A DNA stretch of 64,000 nt from Streptomyces daqingensis (GTDB lineage: Bacteria > Actinomycetota > Actinomycetes > Streptomycetales > Streptomycetaceae). Position numbers and translations under genes: made by a program. Location: positions 197,995-261,994 of the forward strand of contig NZ_BMMP01000008.1 of NCBI RefSeq assembly GCF_014645895.1, in the 5' to 3' direction. Positions 16,397 to 26,035 of the stretch are shown here, one piece after another (position 1 is the first letter of the stretch; every line of letters starts with the position of its first letter). The notes beneath the pieces were generated by a model. That model was not told where the DNA came from. It did no database searches and worked only from the letters and a program-made list of their open reading frames with translations.

Positions 16397-17821
16397 TCAT
16401 CCGGCACCCTCCGGCTCCGGACGCCAGTTCTCGGCGAGGTCCGACCAGAGGCAGGCCGCCGCTTCGGCGCCCTTCGTCAGCAGGTCCAGCTCGACCTTCT
16501 CGTTCGGTGAGTGCCAGCCGTCCGAGGGGACGGAGATGCCGAGGAAGAGGACCGGTACCTCCAGCGCGTCCTGAAGGTCTGCCGCCGGACCGGAACCGCC
16601 CTCACGGGTGAATCGGACCCGCTTCCCGAACGCCCGCTCCATCGACCGGACGACCGCTTCCAGCGCGGGATGGCCGAGCGGGGTGAGGCACGGGCGTGTG
16701 GCGCCCCAGAAGGTGATCTCGTGGCGGATGCCGTCGGGCAGGCTCTGCGAGACCCACTCGCGGACGGACTGCTGGACCTTCTCCGCGTCCTGTCCCGCGA
16801 CGAGCCGGAAGGAGAGCTTCAGCTGGGCGCTCGACGGGATGACGGTCTTGCCGCCGGGGCCCTGGTAGCCCCCGCCGATGCCGTTGACCTCCGCTGTCGG
16901 GCGGGCCCAGATCCGCTCCAGGGTGGTGTAGCCGCTCTCGCCGCTCACCGCGTGGGAGTGCGCCGTACGCAGCCACGTGTCCTCGTCGAACGGAAGCTCG
17001 GCGAACAGCTGCCGCTCCTCCTCGGACAGCTCCACGACCCCGTCGTAGAAACCGGGAAGTGCGACGCGGTGATTCTCGTCGTGCAGCCTCGCGACCAGCC
17101 GCGCGGCCTCTGCCGCCGGGTTGGGGACCGCCCCGCCGAACGAGCCGGAGTGGATGTCCTGGTCCGGCCCGTACAGGTCGATCTGGCAGTCGGTGAGCCC
17201 GCGCATGCCGGTGCACACGGTCGGCGTCTCCGCCGACCACATGCCGGTGTCGGAGACGATCGCGGCGTCGCAGCGGAGACGGTCGGCCTTCTCCCGCACC
17301 AGGTCGGGGAAGTGCGGCGAACCCGACTCCTCCTCGCCCTCGACGAGCAGCTTCAGGTTGACGGCGGGGGCAGCACGGCCGGTGGCGGCCAGGTGCGCCC
17401 GCACGCCCAGGGTGTGCATGAAGACCTGGCCCTTGTCGTCGGCGGCGCCCCGGGCGTACAGGCGGCCGTCGCGCTCCTCCGGCGCGAAGGGCTCCGAGTG
17501 CCAGCCGTCCGCGAGGACCGCGGGCTGCACGTCGTGATGCCCGTAGACCAGGACGGTGGGCGCGCCGGGATCGTCCGAGGGCCACTCGGCGAAGACGGCC
17601 GGTGCCCCCGGCGTCTCCCAGACCTCCGCGACCGGGAAGCCCGTCGCGGCCAGCTTCCCCGCCAGCCAGGCGGCACTGCGTGCGAGGTCGTCCGCGTGCG
17701 AGGGGTCGGCGGAGACGGACGGGATGCGCAGCCACTCCACGAGGTCGTCGAGGAAGGCGGCGCGGCGCTCTTCGACACAGGCCCGGACAGCGTCGTCCGG
17801 AACTGCAGGGCTGCTGCTCAT
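16397..17821 (-). CDS. M20 family dipeptidase
   Basis: About 474 residues of a di-zinc M20 (ArgE/DapE/CPG2) peptidase. Metal ligands are visible: GHHDVQP (first His/Asp), GAADDKG (bridging Asp), EGEEESGS (general base and ligand Glu), SDTGMW (Asp) and DGWHSPNE (last His). The dimerisation/lid domain sits at about residues 200-350. ATG at 17821 gives MSSSPAVPDD; a longer in-frame form would start at 17860. Probably hydrolyses dipeptides or N-acyl amino acids in the cytoplasm; the exact substrate is not readable. Confidence 0.9.
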   Translation of the reverse strand: MSSSPAVPDDAVRACVEERRAAFLDDLVEWLRIPSVSADPSHADDLARSAAWLAGKLAATGFPVAEVWETPGAPAVFAEWPSDDPGAPTVLVYGHHDVQPAVLADGWHSEPFAPEERDGRLYARGAADDKGQVFMHTLGVRAHLAATGRAAPAVNLKLLVEGEEESGSPHFPDLVREKADRLRCDAAIVSDTGMWSAETPTVCTGMRGLTDCQIDLYGPDQDIHSGSFGGAVPNPAAEAARLVARLHDENHRVALPGFYDGVVELSEEERQLFAELPFDEDTWLRTAHSHAVSGESGYTTLERIWARPTAEVNGIGGGYQGPGGKTVIPSSAQLKLSFRLVAGQDAEKVQQSVREWVSQSLPDGIRHEITFWGATRPCLTPLGHPALEAVVRSMERAFGKRVRFTREGGSGPAADLQDALEVPVLFLGISVPSDGWHSPNEKVELDLLTKGAEAAACLWSDLAENWRPEPEGAG

Positions 17822-17894
17822 GCCGGGCAGCCTATCCGGCATTCGGGTGGCCCTCCGCATTCCGTACGAGGTGCTGCGGAGGGTCCGCGCCTGT

Positions 17895-20800
17895 TCACGC
17901 GTGGTCGGCTCCGCCTGCCCGTACGTCGGCGCCGGACTCTCCCGCCCGCTGCCCAGGCATACGGGGGGCCGGGGGGCCGTCGGGGTCGCCCCCGTCGCCG
18001 CTGAGGAGCCGTTCCAGGTCCGCGCGGTCGAGGAGTTCGGCAGGCCGCACCAGCTCGCCGCTGCGGACGTAGAGGAACCCGGCGGAGACCGCGGCGAGCG
18101 GCACCCCGGCCTTCTCCGCCCATGCGAGGCGGTACACGGACAGCTGCAGGGGGTCGGCCGTGCGGGACCGGCCGGTCTTCCAGTCGACGATCTCGTAGGT
18201 CTCCGCGCCGTCTTCCGTGACCTCCCGGTAGACCGCGTCGATGCGCCCGCGGATGACGCGTCCCGCGAGTTCGAGCTGGAAGGGCTCCTCCACGCGGTGC
18301 GGGGTGCGGTGCGCGTAGGGCGTACGCCCGAAGGCCTCCTTCAGCGCGGAAAGATCCCGCTCGTCCACGATCTCGGGCGGCTCGGGATTGCCGTCCTCGC
18401 CGCCCGGCAGCTCGTCCGGCCCGAGCATCGGAAGCGTCAATTCCTCGAACCGGGACTCCACCCAGGCGTGGAAGCGCACGCCTCGGCGCGCGGCCGCCGG
18501 CTCCGGCGGACGGGGCATGGGGCGGGCGAGTTCGCGAGCGAAGGCGTCGGGATCCGCTGCCATGCGCATCAGCTGGGACGCGGTGAGCGAGGGAGGCAGC
18601 GGAACGTCCCGCTCGGTGCTGCGCGACCGCCGCAGCTCCCCCTCCAGTGCCTCCAGGTCGCGGTCCCAGGAGGCGGCGAGCCTGGCCTCCTCGGGAGCGA
18701 GATCCGCGGCGTCGCCGTCGCTGTCCTCCGCGGCGTCGCCGTCGCAGTCCTCCAGATGCGTGCGCACCGCCTCAGCTGCGGCACGCCTCCGTTCCAGCGC
18801 CTGCGCGTCCAGCGGCATCGGCCACGCCCGCTCCTCCGCTGCAGCCTCCAGCAGCGGATTCTCCGCGTCGTCGGCGGGAGCGGCCGCCCAGTGCTCCACT
18901 TCGCCGTGTGCGGGATCGGCCTCGCAGTGCTCCCTCAGCGCGTGCAGGAAGGCGGAGGGCCCCCGGCGCTTCTTCTGGGTGGGACCCCACCAGTGGCCGG
19001 AGCCGAGCAGCAGCGAGCGCGGACGAGTGAACGTGACGTACCCGAGGCGGAGTTCCTCGGTGGCCTGGTGGTCGCGCATCGCCGTCTCGTAGTCGCTGAC
19101 GCCCTTGGACTTCCACTCGGCCACGTCGGGAAGCGTCGCCGCGTCGCCGCGCAGGGCGTGCGGCAGGACCCGCGGCCGGCGGAGCCAGGACTCGCGGGGC
19201 TGCTCGCTCGGGAACTGCTTCACCACGAGGCCGGGCACCGCGACGACGTCCCACTCCAGGCCTTTGGCCTTGTGCGCGGTAAGGACCTTGACGGTGTCCT
19301 CGCCGCCGGGCAGCGAACTGTCGAGGCCCTTCTCGTACTGCGCTGCCGTACGCAGGAACCCGAGGAACGCCAGCAGTGTCGCTTCGCCGTCCACGGCGGC
19401 GAACCCCGCGGCGATGTCGAGGAAGTTGCCCAGGGTCTCGCGGCGGCGGGCCGCCAGCGCGTGCGGCGACGCGGACAGTTCGACTTCCAGGCCGGTCGCG
19501 GTGAGCACCCTGTGCAGGACGTCCATCAGCGGGTCGGCCAGCGAGCGCCGCAGGTCGCGGATCTCGGCGGCAAGCCTGGCGAAGCGCATGCGTGCGGCAG
19601 TCGAGAAGGGCAGGTCGTCCTCGTAACCGTCCGACTCCAGGAACGTCTCCAGGGCGTCCGCCAGGGAGACGACTTCCGCCGGGTCGGTGCCTTCCACCGC
19701 GGCGGCCAGCCGCCCGTCCGGGTCGTCGTCCTGGTACCGCGCGTGCTGTACGAGCAGCCGGGCGCGGCGCCCCAGCAGTGCGAGGTCGCGGGGGCCGATC
19801 CGCCAGCGCGGCCCCGTCAGCAGCCGTACGAGCGAGGCGTTCGCCGTGGGGTCCTGCAGAACCTCGCAGGTGGCGACGAGGTCGGCCACCTCCGGAAGGT
19901 GCAGCAGCCCGGACAGGCCCACGACCTCGACCGGGAGATCCCGGGCCACCAGCGCACCCTGGATCTCCGCGAAGTCGGCGGCCCCGCGGCACAGCACGGC
20001 GATCTCCCCGGGCTGCGTGCCCGTCCGCACGAGGTGGGCGAGGGAGTCGGCCAGCCACTCCAGTTCCTCGGCGTGCGTGGCCAGCAGCGCGCACCGCACC
20101 GTTCCCTCGCGCTCCGCCCCGGGGGCCGCACGCAGCGCCTCGACGCCTTCGTGGCGCGCGCGCAGCGGCGCGGCGAGCGTGTTGGCCAGGCTGAGGAGCC
20201 TGCCGCCGCTGCGGCGGTTCTCGCTGAGAGAGAACCGGGGCGCGGGGGTGCCGTCGGCGTTCGGGAAGTGGCGCGGGAAGTCGTCGAGGTTGGCCACCGA
20301 CGCACCGCGCCAGCCGTAGATGGCCTGACAGGGGTCTCCCACCGCGGTGACGGCGTGGCCGGCGCCTGCCGGCGCGCCCGGCACACGAGAGGTGCGCGGT
20401 GCACCCGGCGTACCCGGTGCGCCCGCCGGGCCGGACGCGCCGAACAGACCCGCGAGCAGCACGCGTTGGGCGACCGAGGTGTCCTGGTACTCGTCGAGCA
20501 GTACGACCGGGAACTCCTGGCGCAGGATGCGGCCCACTTCCGGAACGTCCCGCGCGAGTGTCGCCGCCAGGGCGATCTGGTCCCCGAAGTCGAGCAGGTC
20601 GCGCTCGCGCTTGCGCGCGCGGTACTTCTCGACGAGACCGAGCAGTTCGGTGCGGCCGAGGGCAGTTTCCGGAACCTTGCGCAGCGTGGCGTTGGTGAGC
20701 GGAACGCTCTCCAGCCGCTCCAGCAGACCGGAGTCGTACGAGCGGAGTCCGTCCGGCGGGACCAGATGCTCGGACAGTTCCGCGTCGAGGGCCAGGACGT

Positions 20801-21305
20801 CCTCGACGAGTGCCGCGACGGTCTTCGTGAGCGCTTCGAACGGCCCCGGGTCGGACCGCAGGACGCTCGCCGCGAGCTGGAAACGGGTGGCGTCCGCGAG
20901 GAGCCTGGCCCCTGGTTCGATTCCCAGTCGGAGGCCGTGATCGGTGAGGATGCGGCCCGCGAAGGCGTGATAGGTGGAGATCTGCGGTTCGCCCGGCGGG
21001 TGTTCGGGATCGGCGGGGTCCGGATCGGTCACCCCTGCGCGTACGAGCGCCTTGCGCACGCGTTCCGCTAGTTCGCCGGCGGCCTTGTTGGTGAACGTGA
21101 GCCCAAGCACCTGTTCGGGGAGCACCTGTCCCGTGCCCACGAGCCACACCACGCGTGCCGCCATGACCGTCGTCTTGCCCGAGCCCGCTCCGGCCACGAT
21201 CACCTGGGGAGCCGGAGGCGCCGTGATACAGGCGAGCTGCTCCGGGGTGAACGGGACACCGAGCAGCTCCTTGAGCTGTTCGGTGTCGGTGAGTCGGGCA
21301 GGCAC
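17895..21305 (-). CDS. AdnB-like ATP-dependent helicase-nuclease
   Basis: A 1136-residue UvrD-like motor with a C-terminal RecB-family nuclease. Seen: Walker A AGAGSGKTT (residues 38-46), VLGLTFTNKAAGEL, VVLLDEYQDTSVAQR (motif II), GDPCQAIYGWRGASV (motif III), TAHKAKGLEWDVV, then at the C-terminus GRIDAVYREV and EIVDWKTG, the Asp/Lys nuclease core, with Q-x-x-x-Y after it. It follows a larger paralogue on the same strand, the order of adnA-adnB in mycobacteria, where AdnAB resects double-strand breaks. No cysteine cluster, unlike the upstream partner. Gap of 238 bases between them. GTG start lacks a good Shine-Dalgarno. The symbol adnB is probable but not proven. Confidence 0.88.
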   Translation of the reverse strand: MPARLTDTEQLKELLGVPFTPEQLACITAPPAPQVIVAGAGSGKTTVMAARVVWLVGTGQVLPEQVLGLTFTNKAAGELAERVRKALVRAGVTDPDPADPEHPPGEPQISTYHAFAGRILTDHGLRLGIEPGARLLADATRFQLAASVLRSDPGPFEALTKTVAALVEDVLALDAELSEHLVPPDGLRSYDSGLLERLESVPLTNATLRKVPETALGRTELLGLVEKYRARKRERDLLDFGDQIALAATLARDVPEVGRILRQEFPVVLLDEYQDTSVAQRVLLAGLFGASGPAGAPGTPGAPRTSRVPGAPAGAGHAVTAVGDPCQAIYGWRGASVANLDDFPRHFPNADGTPAPRFSLSENRRSGGRLLSLANTLAAPLRARHEGVEALRAAPGAEREGTVRCALLATHAEELEWLADSLAHLVRTGTQPGEIAVLCRGAADFAEIQGALVARDLPVEVVGLSGLLHLPEVADLVATCEVLQDPTANASLVRLLTGPRWRIGPRDLALLGRRARLLVQHARYQDDDPDGRLAAAVEGTDPAEVVSLADALETFLESDGYEDDLPFSTAARMRFARLAAEIRDLRRSLADPLMDVLHRVLTATGLEVELSASPHALAARRRETLGNFLDIAAGFAAVDGEATLLAFLGFLRTAAQYEKGLDSSLPGGEDTVKVLTAHKAKGLEWDVVAVPGLVVKQFPSEQPRESWLRRPRVLPHALRGDAATLPDVAEWKSKGVSDYETAMRDHQATEELRLGYVTFTRPRSLLLGSGHWWGPTQKKRRGPSAFLHALREHCEADPAHGEVEHWAAAPADDAENPLLEAAAEERAWPMPLDAQALERRRAAAEAVRTHLEDCDGDAAEDSDGDAADLAPEEARLAASWDRDLEALEGELRRSRSTERDVPLPPSLTASQLMRMAADPDAFARELARPMPRPPEPAAARRGVRFHAWVESRFEELTLPMLGPDELPGGEDGNPEPPEIVDERDLSALKEAFGRTPYAHRTPHRVEEPFQLELAGRVIRGRIDAVYREVTEDGAETYEIVDWKTGRSRTADPLQLSVYRLAWAEKAGVPLAAVSAGFLYVRSGELVRPAELLDRADLERLLSGDGGDPDGPPAPRMPGQRAGESGADVRAGGADHA

Positions 21306-21543
21306 ACGAAGACGCTAACGGGCGGCACCGACAACTGGCGCAGCGGCTGCTGAAGACCCCTCCGGAGCGCACGTGGTCGGGGCCGGCCACCGTCCGCGCC
21401 GTCGATCCGTGGCGTTCAACCGACTAGCCCTGCGAGCTGCGGGACAGTCAACTGCCCGGGGGAGCGGGAGGATCGAACTGTGAAAGGACCTTCACCGACA
21501 GTTGGGTCCCTGGCGGTTCATCGCGGCGGCGCTTGGCAGCCCG

Positions 21544-24500
21544 TCACTCGACGACCTGCTGTCCCTCGGAGCGCGCACTGCACGCGCTGCGGAACGAACA
21601 GTGCGTGCAGTGCTGTCCGGGTGAGGGAGTGAAGCGCTCGTCCAGAACACGTCCGGCTGCCGTGGCAAGCAGTTCGCCGACCCACCCCTGTCCGGGATCG
21701 CCTTGGACGGCGCCCTCCGGGCCGTCCGGTGCCGACGGCGCGTCCTGCGCGGCCTCCGCCAGAGCCTCCTGACGCTGCACCACGGGCAGCGAGTCGCCCC
21801 CGTCACGCTTCGGGGCGCCGAGGCGGAGATGCACGAGTTCGGCACCGCCGGAGTCCGGACGCCCGCCGTCGAAGAGGTGGTCGGCGGCACCTTCGCGGAC
21901 GGCCAACTGGTAGACGGCGAGCTGCGGGTGGCGCTCGACCTGCGTCCCGCTCGGTTTGCTCCTGCCTGTCTTGAAGTCGACGACGTACGCCCGTCCCGCC
22001 GCGTCGCTCTCGACGCGGTCCGCGCTGCCGCGGATGCGCACCTCGTACTCCCCCGCATCCAGCGTGACGTCGAAACCGATCTCGGTGCCGGCGACCTGCC
22101 GCAGCCCCGCCCCCTCGCCGCGCTGCATGACGTGCCAGCGCAGGAACCGCTCCAGCGCCGCCCGAGCGCTCTCCTTCTCCTGCCGGGACTTCCACGGCGC
22201 CTCGAACGCGAGCCCGTCCCACACCGTGTCCAGACGCTCCATCAGGACTTCCAGATCCGCGGGAGTGCCGCCGGAGGCGACCTCGTCGGCCAGTACGTGC
22301 AGCACGTTGCCGAAGCCCTGCGCGGCAGTCGCCGGGGCGTCCGCCTTCACCTCACGCGCCAGGAACCACTGCAGCGCGCAGGTGTTGGCCAGCTGGTCCA
22401 GCGCGCTGCCGGACAGGACGACGGGCTTGTCCCGGTCCCGCAACGGCACTTCGGACCGGGTCGGCTCGTGAAGGCCCCACCAGCGCTGCGGATGCGCGGC
22501 CGGTACGAGGACGTGCCCCTCCTCGTCATGCATGGCGGCGAGACGGGCGAGGCGCCGGGCCGCGGCATCCCGCAGGGCGGGCGAGGCAGCGGGGTCGACG
22601 GTGGTCGCCCGCAGTTCGGCGACGAGCGCCGAGACCGACAGGGGTCGGCGCGGCCGCCCCGTGACGGACTTCGGTTCGACGCCCAACTCGCCCAGGAACC
22701 GCGACGGCTGGTCGCCGTCCTCCGCGGGAGCACGCACCGCCGTGACGATCAGCCGCTCCCTCGCGCGCGTCGCCGCCACGTAGAACAGCCTGCGTTCCTC
22801 CGTGAGCAGAGCTCCCGGGGAGAGCGGCTCGGCGAGGCCGTCGTGGCCGATGCGGTCGGCTTCCAGCAGGGAGCCCCGGCGGCGCAGATCGGGCCAGAGG
22901 CCTTCCTGGACGCCCGCGACGACGACGAGTCGCCACTCCAGCCCCTTCGAACGGTGCGCGGTCATCAGCCGCACCGCGTCAGGGCGTACGGCCCGGCCCG
23001 TCAAGGTGTCGGCGGCGATGTCCTGCGCGTCGACCTCCTCCAGGAAGTTCAGCGCGCCGCGGCCGCCGCTGCGTTCCTCTGCCCGTGCCGCCGCGGCGAA
23101 CAGCGCGCACACCGCGTCGAGATCGCGGTCCGCGTTGCGTCCCGAGGCGCCGTTGCGCAGGGAGGCGCGTTCCAGCCGCTGGGGCCACGGGGTGCCGTCC
23201 CACAGCTGCCACAGTGCCTCTTCTGCGGTCCCCCCGCCCGCGAGCAGCTCACGCGCCTTGCGGAGCAGCAGCCCCAGACGCTGCGCGCCTCTCGCGTACG
23301 ACGGATCGTGCGCCACGAGACGTTCGGGCTCGGCGAGCGCTTCGGCCAGCAGCACGTCGGACGGGCGCGGGATGCTCTCCCCCGCTGCGCGTTCCTCCTC
23401 ACGCAGCGCCCGCCCGAGACGGCGCAGGTCCGACGCGTCCATCCCGCCGAGCGGCGAGGTGAGCAGAGTGAGGGCGGTCTCCGGGTCCAGCCATCCGGAC
23501 GCTGCGGAGGCGGAGGTGCGGGCAGCGCCCGGACGAGCCGCTCCCCCGCCGCCCTCCCGAGGCGCGGGTACCTGCGCTTCCGCGGCGCTGTGCCGCCGTG
23601 TCCGTTCACCGTCCTCCCGTTCCCGTTCCCGTTCACCGTCGTGTCGTTCCGGCCCGCCGCCGTCCTGCCGCGGGACCGCGTCGCTGTCCGGTCCGTACTC
23701 CGTGCGGCTGCCGCGGCCGTCACGGCCCCCGTCCGTCCCGCGCTGCTCCCGTCGTGCCGGCTCCGCATGCGCCGGCATGACCGCGGCCCGCGCCACTGCC
23801 CGCAACGCCGTGAGAAGTGGCGCCACCGCGGGCTCGTGACGGAGCGGCACGTCGTCGCCGTCCACGTCCAGGGGAACGCCCGCCGATGTGAGCGCACGGC
23901 GAACAGCCGGTATCGAACGCCCGCCCGCACGGACGAGGACCGCCATCTCCCGCCACGGAACGCCGTCTTCGAGATGCGCCCGGCGCAGGATGTCCGCGAC
24001 GTTGTCGAGTTCGGCTCCGGCTGTGGGGAACGTGCAGACCTCGACGCTGCCCCCGGGCCGCTGCGCCACCAGGTCTCGGTGGGCGCGCACCGCGTCCGCC
24101 GGAAGCCGCGCCAGCGGGATGCGCGCGGTGATCTCGCGAGTCGCCGCCAGCAGCCGGCTCCCCGAACGGCGGGCCGCGCGCAGCACGTGCACGGGAGCCG
24201 GCCTGCCGGACCGCTGCCGGAAGACCTCCGGGAAGTCCAGGATGCCGTTCACGTCGGCACCGCGGAACGTGTAGATGGACTGGTCCGGGTCCCCGAAGGC
24301 GACCAGGCAGCGGCCGCCGCCCGCCAGCGCCCTCAGCAGCCGCACCTGCGAGGGGTCGGTGTCCTGGTACTCGTCGACGTATACGGCGTCGTACCGTCCG
24401 CGGAGGCCCGCCGCGACGTCCTCCCGCTCGGCCAGCAGGACCGCGCGGTGCACGAGTTCGGCGTAGTCGAGCACGCCCTGCGCATCGAGGACGTCCAGGT

Positions 24501-25218
24501 ACTCCGCGAGGAAGGCCGCCGCCGCTCCCCAGTCCGGCCGCCCGGTGCGCCGCGCGAACGACCCGAGAGCTTCCGGGCCCAGGCCCAGCTCCCGGCTCCG
24601 GGCGAGCACCGCGCGCACCTCGTCGGCGAAACCGCGGGTGGTGAGGCACGCGCGCAGTTCGTCCGGCCAGCCGATGCGGGCCCGGCCCTCGGCCTCCAGC
24701 GCGAGCTGACCCTCCAGCAGCTCGCGGATGTAGAGGTCCTGCTCCGGTCCCGACAGCAGGCGCAGCGGCTCCGAGAACAGGTCCGCGTCCTGGTGTGCCC
24801 GGACGAGCGCGTAGCAGTACGAGTGGAAGGTCGTCGCCTGCGGTGCCGCGGCCTTCCGCGAAGCTGGTACGCCTTCGTGATCTGTACCTGTGCCGCGGCT
24901 GAGCCGTGCTGCCATACGGTCGCGTAGTTCGACCGCGGCCTTGCGGCTGAAGGTGAGGACGAGGATGCGCTCCGGGTCGCCGCCCGCCCGTACCCTCTCC
25001 GCTACGGCCTCGACGAGCGTCGTGGTCTTGCCTGTTCCGGGCCCCGCCAGGACGAGCAGGGGACCGTCGGCATGGTCAACCACCCGGCGTTGCTGTGCGT
25101 CCAAGGCAGGAGGGTCCGGGGGCACGGGCGCCGTGCGCACCAGGCGGTACGTGCCGGGCGCCGGGGCGGCGTCACCGGGGGGTGGCCGCTGCGCATCGGA
25201 CGGGATGGAGGAGCTCAC
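21544..25218 (-). CDS. AdnA-like ATP-dependent helicase-nuclease with Fe-S cysteines
   Basis: A 1224-residue UvrD/Rep-type motor fused to a RecB-like nuclease. Walker A AGPGTGKTTTL (58-68), LTFSRKAAVEL, VYVDEYQDTDPSQ (motif II), GDPDQSIYTFRGADV (motif III), TAHRSKGLEW; then GSADRVES and YVVDFKTGRS (nuclease). Cysteines in CALQWFL and the terminal CTHCSFRSAC (1204, 1207, 1213) form the 4Fe-4S staple seen in AddB/AdnA-type nucleases. A low-complexity insert of about 100 residues, rich in Arg, Glu, Gly and Asp (about 23.5-23.7 kb), interrupts the helicase domain. GTG start with AAGG nine bases upstream. Likely the AdnA partner of the downstream gene. Confidence 0.88.
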   Translation of the reverse strand: MSSSIPSDAQRPPPGDAAPAPGTYRLVRTAPVPPDPPALDAQQRRVVDHADGPLLVLAGPGTGKTTTLVEAVAERVRAGGDPERILVLTFSRKAAVELRDRMAARLSRGTGTDHEGVPASRKAAAPQATTFHSYCYALVRAHQDADLFSEPLRLLSGPEQDLYIRELLEGQLALEAEGRARIGWPDELRACLTTRGFADEVRAVLARSRELGLGPEALGSFARRTGRPDWGAAAAFLAEYLDVLDAQGVLDYAELVHRAVLLAEREDVAAGLRGRYDAVYVDEYQDTDPSQVRLLRALAGGGRCLVAFGDPDQSIYTFRGADVNGILDFPEVFRQRSGRPAPVHVLRAARRSGSRLLAATREITARIPLARLPADAVRAHRDLVAQRPGGSVEVCTFPTAGAELDNVADILRRAHLEDGVPWREMAVLVRAGGRSIPAVRRALTSAGVPLDVDGDDVPLRHEPAVAPLLTALRAVARAAVMPAHAEPARREQRGTDGGRDGRGSRTEYGPDSDAVPRQDGGGPERHDGEREREREDGERTRRHSAAEAQVPAPREGGGGAARPGAARTSASAASGWLDPETALTLLTSPLGGMDASDLRRLGRALREEERAAGESIPRPSDVLLAEALAEPERLVAHDPSYARGAQRLGLLLRKARELLAGGGTAEEALWQLWDGTPWPQRLERASLRNGASGRNADRDLDAVCALFAAAARAEERSGGRGALNFLEEVDAQDIAADTLTGRAVRPDAVRLMTAHRSKGLEWRLVVVAGVQEGLWPDLRRRGSLLEADRIGHDGLAEPLSPGALLTEERRLFYVAATRARERLIVTAVRAPAEDGDQPSRFLGELGVEPKSVTGRPRRPLSVSALVAELRATTVDPAASPALRDAAARRLARLAAMHDEEGHVLVPAAHPQRWWGLHEPTRSEVPLRDRDKPVVLSGSALDQLANTCALQWFLAREVKADAPATAAQGFGNVLHVLADEVASGGTPADLEVLMERLDTVWDGLAFEAPWKSRQEKESARAALERFLRWHVMQRGEGAGLRQVAGTEIGFDVTLDAGEYEVRIRGSADRVESDAAGRAYVVDFKTGRSKPSGTQVERHPQLAVYQLAVREGAADHLFDGGRPDSGGAELVHLRLGAPKRDGGDSLPVVQRQEALAEAAQDAPSAPDGPEGAVQGDPGQGWVGELLATAAGRVLDERFTPSPGQHCTHCSFRSACSARSEGQQVVE

Positions 25219-25379
25219 GTGGATCGCCTTGGGGAGGGTCTGTGCTGAATGGTGCAGACGCTACGCCAGCGGGCACACGGCCCGCAGCGCGGTACTCGTG
25301 TACTCCGTACGGGTGGCTCGCTACGGGCAGTACGCGGGAATGGCGGAAGGTGATGACTGTGAGCAGCCGCACTCGGGGG

Positions 25380-25895
25380 TCAGTCCCCGCCGTCCCACCG
25401 TGCTCTGCGCATGTCGATCCGCGGTATGTGCCCGTCCGCCGCGCGCCCCGCCTCCCGAAGCGGGGTCCCCTCGGCGCGGTAGTGCTCCAGCGCGCGCAGT
25501 TCGCTGCCCGGCAGCAGCCCACCGTCCGCCCTGACGACGCGCCACCACGGGACGGCTCCGCCGTAGAGCGCCATCACGCGCCCGACCTGGCGCGGCCCGC
25601 CTTCCTCCAGCCACTCGGCCACGTCCCCGTAGGTCATCACCCGGCCCGGAGGGATCCGGTCCGCCGTGTCCAGGACGCGTTCCGCGTACTCGGGCAGCTC
25701 GGCCGCCACCGACGGCCCGGCGCGCCCGCCCTGCCGTTCGGACGGGCCCGGGCGCTCGGGCTCCGCGAGGCTCTCGGACTGCACGCTTCGGGACCGGGTG
25801 AGGCTTCGGGACTGCGCAGGGCGCCCGGCGGGCTTCTGCCGGCCGGGCGGAGGGGAAGAGGGGCCGGGTGGTTCGCTCCCATGCATACGGGCCAT
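25380..25895 (-). CDS. Alkyltransferase-like (ATL) MGMT-family DNA-binding protein
   Basis: About 171 residues; the C-terminal ~105 are an O6-methylguanine-DNA methyltransferase DNA-binding domain: PPGRVMTYGDVAEWL, GGPRQVGRVMALYGG, then VPWWRVVRADGGLLPG. The catalytic Cys of the PCHR motif is replaced by Trp, as in ATL proteins, which bind alkylated guanine without repairing it and hand the lesion to nucleotide excision repair. The N-terminal ~70 residues are Pro/Ser/Arg-rich and disordered. Start ATG at 25895; ATG at 25886 is also possible. Reads into adnA-like. A corresponding gene (Rv3204) sits in the same mycobacterial locus. Confidence 0.88.
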   Translation of the reverse strand: MARMHGSEPPGPSSPPPGRQKPAGRPAQSRSLTRSRSVQSESLAEPERPGPSERQGGRAGPSVAAELPEYAERVLDTADRIPPGRVMTYGDVAEWLEEGGPRQVGRVMALYGGAVPWWRVVRADGGLLPGSELRALEHYRAEGTPLREAGRAADGHIPRIDMRRARWDGGD

Positions 25896-26035
25896 GGTGC
25901 CGCACCCCACCGACAACGGCCCTGCGGTCCCCCGCGCCGTTCGCCTTCCGCCGCATCCGGCGCACGTCGCGTGGGAAGGCCCCTGGGCGGGCCCCGGACG
26001 GCTCCCCCATGCCACCATCATGCGGGCGGTGACGA

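Noticed and set aside
17556..21071. Very long open frame (over 1100 codons) opposite the AdnB-like gene
   Set aside because: High-GC antisense shadow: no recognisable domain, Arg/Gly/Pro-rich composition, whereas the minus strand encodes complete helicase and nuclease motifs.
21703..24927. Open frame of about 1070 codons opposite the AdnA-like gene
   Set aside because: Same shadow effect; the minus-strand frame has all helicase motifs and the Fe-S cysteines.
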